Position numbers and translations under genes: made by a program. Below, one piece after another: positions 55,695 through 64,000 of a DNA stretch of 64,000 nt; the first letter of the stretch is position 1; every line of letters begins with the position of its first letter. The notes under the pieces are model-generated. The model was not told the DNA's origin, ran no database searches, and was given only the letters and a program-made list of their open reading frames with translations. This DNA comes from Knoxdaviesia capensis (taxonomy: Eukaryota > Ascomycota > Sordariomycetes > Microascales > Gondwanamycetaceae), in the NCBI GenBank assembly GCA_001510575.1, contig LNGK01000002.1:2220144-2284143 (forward strand), written 5' to 3'.

Positions 55695-56489
55695 GGTAGC
55701 TAGCTGGCGGGGGTTGGAACACCGGTTCAAAATTCAAGACAGAGAGGATCGGCGAGTTTATACAAGAAAAGAGAGCGTGGGGATCTATTAGAAAAAAAGA
55801 ATTGCTTGCTTGCTTCGTCTGAACAGAGAATGTTATGGATTACGGAACGAAGATTCTCGACTAGATCTCGGCATTGTAGAAAGATTTTGTCATGGTCATG
55901 GCAAGAAACTCGGGTTAAGAACACCGACCGAAATACAGTGTTTCCGTACAGTGTGACACTGTGAGGACCTGTAACTGAGGAAAGAGCAGCCTAGGGACAA
56001 CAAAAATACGATTTCCTCAGCCGCTCGCAAGCGCTGGAAGGAGCGACCCAGTAACCAAGCAAGGCAAGAGCTTTAGGGTTCCTGGGGGGTTTCCTTTTTG
56101 GTCCTCTTTAAGCGCAAAGCTTTATTTTCCAACCCAACCAACCCTTTCAATTTAGGTGACAAACGTCGCGTGTACTTTTCTTTCCTCCCCTTCCACGCAA
56201 TTTCCGTCACTACCCTTCAAACCTCTTGGGAACGAACGAATTGAGTCATTGTATAGAACCTTCTACGCTCTTCTGTTTATCCTTCCCCCACCAGTTGTGC
56301 GCGTCCACCGAGCTGTGACTGCGTCCGAGCTCCCGCGATTGAGAGCGCCCAGAGCATCGTTGCCGCCCGCCGATACCGCCGTGTCCCCCCTTAACGACGA
56401 CAGCGAGGCCAGACAACGGCAAATCGCCCCCCCCAGATCGCCGCTCCGTTCCGCTCTCTCCGTTTGCATCCACACATATCAACACAGCC
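55695..56489. promoter_or_regulatory. Divergent promoter region ZNG1/MOB3
   Basis: This 795-bp region between divergent genes contains a telobox TTTAGGGTT (56072-56080), about 380 bp from the ZNG1 ATG and 410 bp from the MOB3 ATG. The MOB3 side is CT/CC-rich. Confidence 0.45.
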
Positions 56490-58326
56490 ATGGCAATGCC
56501 GCCCAGCTCCCCGCGGCTCCCAAGCCCGCCGCCGCCCACCGAGATCCAGATCGGCTCCGGGTCGCCGGGTAGTGCCGCCACAGCCGCCGACCCATCGCTG
56601 CCCGATGCGAACTCGAAGCGGAGAATCCATCCCGGAACCAAGGCGGCGGATATGGCTGCTGGCCCGCCGTTAGTACCGCTTAATGAGGTCAGTGCTTTGG
56701 AGTCCCTGGTATCAGGGCAGAGGGGAGGTTGGCGGGTGGTGGGTGGTGATAGTTGGCAATAGAAGATGGGCCCAGAGGGGTCGTGTGGCATTGATACTAA
56801 CCACTCCCTCACCCATTTCCCCTCCATTGCAGCTCGACTCGGCCTTCCAGCTCCAAGAACACCTCGCCGCGCTCCACTTCCACCACACCGCCAGCAACAC
56901 GATCCCCATCACGCGTGCCGCAGCCGAGAAGATCGCCCAACCGCCGCCCGGCACCGACGCCACGCTGTGGCTCTACGAGCTGTGCCGCTTCCTGACGGTG
57001 CAGTGCAACCAGGTGGTCGTCGGCTTCCTGTTCGACACGCCGCCGTGCAGCGCCGCCACCTGCCCCGAGATGCGCGCCTCCGAGTGGCAGTTCCTGTGCG
57101 CCGTGCACGAGCAGCCCAAGAGCTGCTGCGCCATCGACTACTGCTGCCACACCCTTGACTGGGCCGCCAACGTCGTCACCGACCAGAAGATCTTCCCCAG
57201 CCGCTTCGTCGCCCTGTCCGACCCGCAGGCCAAGGTCATCGCCCGCAAGAACCTCGTCAACGTGTTCCGCCGCCTCCACCGCATCTTCGCCCACGCCTGG
57301 TACCTGCACCGCGACGTCTTCAACACCGTCAACCACAACACCGGCCTATACATCTTCTTCAAGGTCGTCTGTGACAAGAACGACCTGCTCCCCGTCGATA
57401 CCTACAAGCTGCCGCCCGTCACCGAGGGCCTCGAGGCCCCCGAGTCTGAGCGATCGTCCCACGATGAAGCGGCAGATGCAGCAGCCGCTGCCGCTGCCGC
57501 CGCCGCCGCCGCCGCTGCTGCTGCTGCTGCTGCTGCCCGCGCCCAGGCCGCCCCGCCCGTGCAGAAACCTCAAACTCTCCCCATCATCGGGCCCAAGTCC
57601 GACTCCGCCCCCAGCCTAGCATCGCATAGCGGCGAGGAAGACTCCGCACACACCAGACTAACGACCCGCCGACACGTGCGCAGCAACCCGTCGGTGGGCA
57701 GCGCCGTCAACACGGTGATGGAGCTGGACGAGGAGGACCAGCAGCAGCAGCAGCAGGCCGCCGCCGATGTTATGAACCGGCTGCGCAACATGCGGATCTC
57801 GCTGGACGAGCCCGAAGTGGCCGAGGTCCCCGTGATGGTGGACGAGGCCACCGCCACCACGGGCAGCGAGGGAGCGGCGGCCGATGATGAAGAGGCTGAG
57901 ACAGCCTCGCTGGCTCCGTCGCGGTCGGACTCGGTGGTTGTTATCGCGCCCGTGGCGCCAGCGGCCGCTAGTGTGCCCGAGCCTATTGACCCCGCTACGC
58001 CCCTGACTGCCGACCCTGAGTCCCTGGCCTTTGACGGGCCCGACGACACGCCCACCGAACCTGCAGCCCCCGCTGTGCCTGAGCCCGAAGAAGCTTCGAC
58101 CTCCGTCTCTGAGCCTGTTGCAGACTCGTCTGCCGCTGACGTCCCGGCCGCGGCCGAGTCTGTAGAGGACACACCTGAACCTGCCGCTGCCACCACCACC
58201 AGCGACGCGGACGCCAAAGCCGCCACTCCTGATGATTCCCCCGCCACCGAGATACCCACCTCTGCCCCGACCTCAACCGACGCGTCGAAGAAGGATGCTG
58301 ATGACCAGCCTGAGAGCGAGAAGTAA
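56490..58326 (+). CDS. MOB-family protein, phocein/MOB3 type (STRIPAK)
   Basis: Two exons, 56490-56687 and 56833-58326, give 563 residues. Intron 1 (56688-56832) has donor GTCAGT and acceptor TTGCAG. The Mob1/phocein domain occupies about residues 67-240, with LWLYELCRFLTVQCNQ, CPEMRASEWQFLCAVHE, CCAIDYCCHTLDWAA (including likely zinc-binding Cys/His) and FRRLHRIFAHAWYLHRDVFN. DYCCHTLDWAA resembles phocein (MOB4; fungal MOB3 in the STRIPAK complex) rather than Mob1/Mob2 of the mitotic exit and RAM pathways. Fungal STRIPAK controls fruiting-body development, cell fusion and septation. The C-terminal about 320 residues are low-complexity, with a long Ala run (about 17 residues), a Gln run and Pro/Ala/Ser/Asp/Glu-rich sequence. 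The subfamily is judged from motifs only. Confidence 0.85.
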
Positions 58327-59110
58327 ACGGGGCTCTTCCTCCGTCACGTAGCAATGAATATTTCTAGAACGGGATGTCAGGACGGGAGGCGTGTCGGTCG
58401 AAGGAAGGAAGGAAGAACTAGGGTTTCATGAATATGGGTGCTGTGCTTCCAACCCGGGTTCGTCTCTCCTCTTGCTGGAGTTCACGTCTTTAATGTTTCC
58501 GCTCTGTGTCGTTTTTCGTGGTGCTCGATGTCTTTTTTTTTTTTTTTTCCTTCGTTGTATGGGTGTTGATTTTGATATCATGGCCGGCCTTTTTCTTCTT
58601 CTCCCTCCGGTGTTTCTTTTCTTCAAGTAGTCTTCGGTCTTCTTCGCCTCGTTGCACCAACTGCTCCTGTATGATGAAATCCCCTATTCAGAGCTTCGCT
58701 GAGTAGAACCCAAAAATTTCACGAATCTCTATAGCCTCACACGCCGAAAATACCGTAGCCACAAGAGTGAAATCATAGCAAAGTACCACAAAAGAGGAGA
58801 GAGTGAAGATATATATCGCGGGTATCATCCAGACCATATGCCAGGTCTCCGAATTCCAGTCCCAGACCCGTTTTGAACCTGTAAAACCATGTGAGAATGT
58901 AATAGGAAAATATAATGCATACATGTACAAAAGCCCCCCAATTCCTCCAACAGACATAAAAAGATACAATTACAAGAAGATATCATTACGCGAAATAGAA
59001 TTCACATCAACTTGAGGCTAGATGGATGGATAAGATAGAATAACGTCATGAATAGTCCTTTCAGACTATATGTATCACATTTACCAAAACATGATCGACC
59101 AAAGAGCCGA
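58327..59110. other. Intergenic, convergent 3' ends of MOB3 and Zn2Cys6 gene
   Basis: No gene. A T run at about 58532-58548 fits the MOB3 3' UTR. The right part is A-rich 3' flank of the opposite gene. Confidence 0.5.
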
Positions 59111-61743
59111 TTAAGGCGACTTGCTAGAAGTCGAATCCGGAGGTGAAACCGGGGAGGAGCCGAGAGAGAGCTTGTCGAGAATATGGTTGACTTCAAGCAG
59201 GCTTTCCGCACGCCAGTTGACAGCCACCTGGTTCCGCTCGTCGGCAAACTCGCGGATGCTCTGGAGGAGCGCAGAAAAGCCTTCGTCGTTGGGAAACCAC
59301 CACGTCATGCCCGGTGGGTTGCCGAAAAGAGCGCTGAGCTTAGTTCTCGCAGCAATCGGATAGATGTGTCTAGCGAAAGAAATTCTGTTAGCATTAGAAA
59401 GATAGGCGGGGAGGAGAGAGAGACGGCTAGAGAGCATGATGCGCACCCCATAGTTTCAAGCAAGGCAAACTTCTTCCGCAGCCAGTTATGATGTCGCTCG
59501 TCATGAGGTAGAAACAGCGTGGAAATGCCGAGACACGCCTGCATAACCATGAGGCTGCCCTTGGGGCTCCCGGGCCACCGCTCGACAGCCTCGAATGTTT
59601 GACAGATCGAATATGCCACACCGACCATCTGCGGGAACATTTGCTCGATCGAGAAAGTCCGCGACTGCGACGCATGCATGATAAAGATCGAGTTACACTC
59701 GGCCATGAACAACGGCGTGGCAAACAGTGGGTGTTTGTAGAGTTGTCCTGGAGCATATGGGTCGACAATGTTGTCAGGGGTCAGCGGGACGGCATAGCTA
59801 AAATCGCTAACCAGGTAGGCGGGGTCCGTCAAGGCCGGATCCAAGGACTCCCTCAGAAGCATAATCTCGGCAAAGATCCTGTCGTGTTCGGCGTCCCATT
59901 CCTCCTTCGTCAGTGGTTTCGTGCCTTCTTTGGCAAAGAGAATCGCCATGTCTCTGGAAATTAGCCGGAACCTCGACGTGGCTTCGTCAAGCTTCAACAG
60001 CAGGTTAGACGGGTCCTCGAGTGAGCGTTTCTTGGTCTCGTCGGCCATGACAGTAAACCAGACACGGGGGAGGACGGTAGGAAATTGGCCCATAATTCCC
60101 ACGAAGCAGTCAAACCGAGAATACCAGGCGACAGCCATGCGGCCGACGGGCGACTTCACCACCGAGTCTGGAGTAAAGATCGAGCTTAGCATGGCATAGG
60201 CAGCACGTTGGTGGCCCATGATGTTGATCCAGTCGCCAAAATACTCCTCAATTGTGGCCAACTGAAGAGCTGTCAAGAGAGTGAAGACAGTGGCCTGCTC
60301 CTTGGACTGCAAAAAGTTGAGTAAAAGTTTCACGCTGACATGGTAGTACTGCAGGAAATCCTGCAGCTTTCCCTTTGGATTCTGCAGTGCGACGTTGTAT
60401 GCAGAAAACCCAACCAGAGAATAAAGCAGGGCTTTGTCTTGGAGCGCCATGGCGGGCAAGATATCGGAGAAGAAGTCATCTGGGTCGACAATCACACAGT
60501 AGTGATGGTGGGACATGTTCTCGACGAAGTGGCGCAGATAAAACTGTATATCCCGGGAAAGGTGAGACCACTGCGGATATCGAGGGTCAATGGGAACAGT
60601 GGTGCCCGTGGTCGATGTCGCAGTTGTCGCTTCAGAAGAGCCTCTGCTGCGGCCGCTGGATTGGGGTGTATTTGCAGTGTAAGATGGGCTGGCCGGATTA
60701 TTCGCCGGGTTTATGGCGGAAGGCGAGGAAGGATCCCTTGACGATGGAGCGATTGATGATGGTGGCGACGGCTGATCAGAAACGAAAGCGTTGGGTGAGG
60801 CATGCGTGCGCGGCACATTAGCGTTCGGGGACATGCGTTGCTCGTCCTCTTGGTCGTCATCCTCCTCGTCCTCATCCTCGTCCTCGTCGTCGTCTTCTTC
60901 CTCTTCTTCGTCGGGGATGGTTGGGAGTTTGCCGGAGAGATTTTCGCCTCCAATCTGGGTCGAGTCTGGAGGGCTAGCAGAAGTTTCTGCCGAGGGGGTT
61001 TCGGTCGACGCGATTTTCTGGGAGGCTTGTCCCTTTCCTGATGGGGGATCGGGATAGACGCATTCTCGGCTGCCCTTCCGACATCCTGCAGAACAGATCA
61101 TACTATGTTAGGAAGGACGGTCTTCTGTTTGTTTGCCTCGCACAGCCTATCATATGTAGTGGTTCAATGCAGAAAAAAATCATGCAGCAATGCAGCTAAG
61201 GTAACCCGTGTTAATGATTGGTTAGGAACTTACTTTCGCAGATCGGTCTTCCTTCATCACACTAGATGGGTGATTTTGGCAGTTAATATAGATGTTTCTA
61301 AAGCAGTATACAGTAGGATGCTGATATGCTGGGGTGGGATACAGCAGATACAGATAAGGCGAAGCGCGAGGAGAAACAGGAAGAGCGCACGCAAGGGCAG
61401 GAGTCCATGCGGTACCCTGCTCTCTCTTCTCCCAGCAAAACTGCCACACGGGGCATACCTTGACTCGACGGCTCCGACACATAAAGCATCCGGAGCGCGT
61501 TCGGCGATGTTTGACATGGTCAGGCCCGGCCGCTTTCCGGCGATTTCGTTGCGATTTCGACGCATTAAACATGATCGGTTCCATAACATTGTAGTATGGT
61601 GGGTTTGTAAACTGCAGGTTGGTGGGATCAGATGGGCTAATCGGTGTTGGAACCCCAGGAACGGCGCCAGAATGAGGAGGAAAAGGCACCGGGCCTCCAA
61701 TCGCCGACATGGACGAGAGGAAGTGGTGATAGTAGTCCCCCAT
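59111..61743 (-). CDS. Zn(II)2Cys6 transcription factor with fungal-specific regulatory domain
   Basis: Four exons, complement of 59111-59369, 59447-61085, 61234-61261 and 61459-61743, give 736 residues. The binuclear zinc cluster is complete: Cys86, 89, 96, 103, 106 and 113 (CX2CX6CX6CX2CX6C), assembled over three exons, with a 28-nt exon supplying CDEGRPICE. A preceding basic KHRRTRSG supports DNA binding. A Ser/Pro-rich linker and a long acidic run (EEEEEDDDEDEDEDEEDDD) follow, then the fungal-specific TF domain from about residue 230. KHRRTRSGCFMCRSRRVKCD and the MGDYYHHFL N-terminus recall developmental C6 regulators of the PRO1/RosA/NosA type. That is an impression, not an assignment. 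The start is the first ATG of the frame (61743). The donor of the last intron is GTGCGC. About 2.2 kb of upstream DNA is gene-free. Confidence 0.86.
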
Positions 61744-64000
61744 GGTGAAGGATATCAGCGACAACAGGCCGCGAATGGGTGTGTAGAGGAAAAAGTTGGG
61801 TGGGAAGGAAAAGGAAAAGAAAAATCAAGAAAATGATGAAGAAGGAGAAATGTTCAAAGAGGAAGGGGAAAAAACACCTCCAGCCCCGAAGTTAGCGCAG
61901 GCTAATTCCAGACGGATTTCGGTTCTGCTCTCTTGGTACAGTTCAGACGGAGTTTTCGATGATGGCATTTCTTCCGCGTGTAGCCGGGGGTTCGCAATGG
62001 GCATTAAAGTATGTATGAGGCAGGAATACGGTATAGATTGATAACATAAAGCTAGCAGAGGACCGCGTTGGAGGAGAAGAGGCTCGGCTGAAAGCCAAGA
62101 AGAGGGATAAACGTCTGGGGAATTAAAGGTGGACGGCAACCAGCTGGGGGAGAAGCAGAAGGGGGGAAAAAGGAAAAGATTTTGCGCCTGTGATGGGCAA
62201 TAGAAGAGGAATGGTGAGAAGAAAATGCAGTGAAGAGTTCGGTCTCGAACTCAGCAAAGAATAAAAATATAAATAGACAGGACAGATGCAAGCTATTCCA
62301 GGTTGGGGGTAGTGGGAGGTATTATAGGAATTTCAATGCCGCAGAAGATCAGTCCAGGTGGTATTGGCAGTTCAGGAATGGATGGTCGGTGGGGGGGAGA
62401 GACAAGAGAAAGAGACATGGAGGCAGTGTGGTCAGAAAATAACCAAGCTTGAGATTTGCGCCGTCGGTGGAATGCAAGGATTAAGGTAAGAGAGATGATG
62501 GCGCGGAGGCCGAGAACAGGGTGAAAGGCGGCACCTTCGAGGCGGTGGAGAATGATACGAGAATCAGAACGGTCCCGACGATTGTCGAAGACCAACACAC
62601 AGGGTCTTTTTGAGTGTAAGCAGAGGGCTCGTATCCGATGCCGGGTCGAGAAGCAGGCGGCTGCTGGAAGGCCGGAGGATACGCTCGGTCAAGGTGGTAG
62701 AACAACAATCAGAAGGTTTCACAAAGATCGGCGGCACTCTCTTTCCGGGGGCCGGGGAGAGTTCTCTGGAATCCTCAGAGCCGTTAGTATGTCGGTGGCT
62801 GGAAATGGTATGTACAGTACAGTAGATGTTCAGAAGTTGACGAATCCTGGAAACCCACAGCTTGTCGGCAATCCAAGCGGAAACAGGCTGCAGAGAAAGA
62901 AAGAGAGAGGCAGGAAGGAAGAGTAGGAGGAGGAGGAGGAGGAGGAGGATCTGGAGTTGAGAAAAGGGAAAGAGAGGCGAAATTAGGAAAAATACTCCAG
63001 AAATAGATCAGCTGAAGAGGGGACGGAAAATATATGAAAAGACAGTTCGTCCAGCAGAATTCACTTCACCGATCCAGGCTTTTTCTAGTCTTTGAAGAGA
63101 AGAAAACGCCATATACTTCGGTAACAAGCTCAAGTATCTGTGTCTCTCTGCTCGGACCTGTTCTCTCTTCAGAGGTCATATAACATCATCTCAGGCATCA
63201 GGTCAGCCATGCTCACAGACACACGCACCACAGGGATGCTGTTGATTGAATTTCTTCAGCTTGCCGTTTCTGGAGAGGGGAAAATGAGTTCCAAAGGCCG
63301 AAGAGGGGGGGGTACAAGCAAGGGTGTCGGATAAGCGGTAGAGTAGACTGCGGTAGTGGTAGGCATGCCTAGGTGTGTATAGCATTAGCAGATAGTCTAG
63401 TGGATCGAGGAAGGATGGATTGTCGATATGGTTTTGGAGATGCAGCGCACGAGTCCACCGCGCGGCAGCACAGGGTTTATCTGGGCCCCTCCTCCCCTGT
63501 GAAAACTTGCTCGCGGTTAGCGGTTAACAGGAAACTCCGAGATCCCAACGTCCAAGCTCTGTCCAACCTTGGGTAAGGAGGATCCAGGAAATGATTTGGA
63601 AAGTGTTTTGTGGTCACCGACTTGATGGGCCAGTCAGTTGCTAGTAACGGGCACTTGTCGGACGGAGATGCTCATCGGCGTGTCTTATGTGTCTTATGGT
63701 GAGTCCTATAGGCAAACAGCCACGCACCTAAGTCACAGTCAGTGGGCCTGACAAGGCCGACATAAAGAGCGGGCGTGTACCCATCCAGTTTAATGACGCT
63801 TAACGGGAGGAAATAATGATGGATTCGATGGAAAGGGGGGCTATTTGAGAGGCGGGGAGTGGGACGGGCGATGTGGGTTTCTTTTTTTGTTTTTTTTTTT
63901 TTGTTTTGGGCATGCTGTGCCTGTACTATACCTGTAGCTAGTTGTGGTTCACATGGGAGGAACTTGGAACCGCCGAAGGATCTCCAATGGCCTGTACTGT
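61744..64000. promoter_or_regulatory. Gene-free right end, upstream of the Zn2Cys6 gene
   Basis: About 2.25 kb without a supportable gene to the window edge. It contains a GAG/AGG microsatellite (about 62924-62949), purine-rich stretches and a T run near 63880-63902. It is probably a long promoter or 5' UTR of the minus-strand transcription factor gene, which is inference. Confidence 0.4.

Noticed and set aside
1..64000. CRISPR arrays, bacterial operons, secondary-metabolite cluster
   Set aside because: No regularly spaced repeats. The genes are intron-bearing eukaryotic loci. A lone SDR and a lone Zn2Cys6 factor 37 kb apart, with no synthase, do not make a cluster.

Overview
The window is nuclear DNA of a filamentous ascomycete (Pezizomycotina, most likely Eurotiomycetes). 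Genes carry short GT-AG introns with CTAAT-type branch sites, the proteins are of ascomycete type (a two-finger SreA-type iron regulator, a Zn2Cys6 factor, Tvp15, Nma111), and a retrotransposon has been mutated in the pattern of repeat-induced point mutation (RIP). I did not fix the species.

Layout, left to right. 0-14.5 kb: 3' part of a secreted-type cupin; MEF2 (mitochondrial EF-G2, minus) divergent from TVP15 (plus); SreA-type GATA repressor (minus) behind about 4.6 kb of gene-free, GATA-site-bearing DNA. 14.5-25 kb: PPM1 (PP2A methyltransferase, plus), SPT3 (SAGA, minus) with a long ORF nested in its first intron, APS2 (AP-2 sigma), an SDR oxidoreductase, IST1 (ESCRT-III). 25-43.5 kb: NMA111 protease, two neighbouring SANT/Myb-like nuclear proteins, a 1087-residue DnaJ protein, CUE1 (ERAD) and tRNA-Arg(ACG). 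43.8-49.5 kb: one complete but dead Ty1/Copia element in minus orientation, with 343-bp LTRs and a perfect 5-bp target duplication, 245 bp upstream of the tRNA gene. 50-64 kb: NOT2 (CCR4-NOT), ZNG1 (zinc chaperone GTPase), MOB3/phocein (STRIPAK, plus), a Zn2Cys6 transcription factor, then gene-free DNA.

The genes are mainly unrelated housekeeping and regulatory loci (transcription, membrane traffic, protein quality control, metal homeostasis), not a biosynthetic cluster. Exon structures were built by hand from splice sites, reading phase and family alignment from memory. All spliced totals come out in frame. The observations most worth following are the same-strand gene inside SPT3 intron 1 (with a probable one-base frame break near its 3' end), a 6-nt internal micro-exon in TVP15, an exact SreA-type site in the long sreA-PPM1 intergenic region, repeated telobox promoter motifs, and the Copia element with unmutated outer edges beside a tRNA gene.
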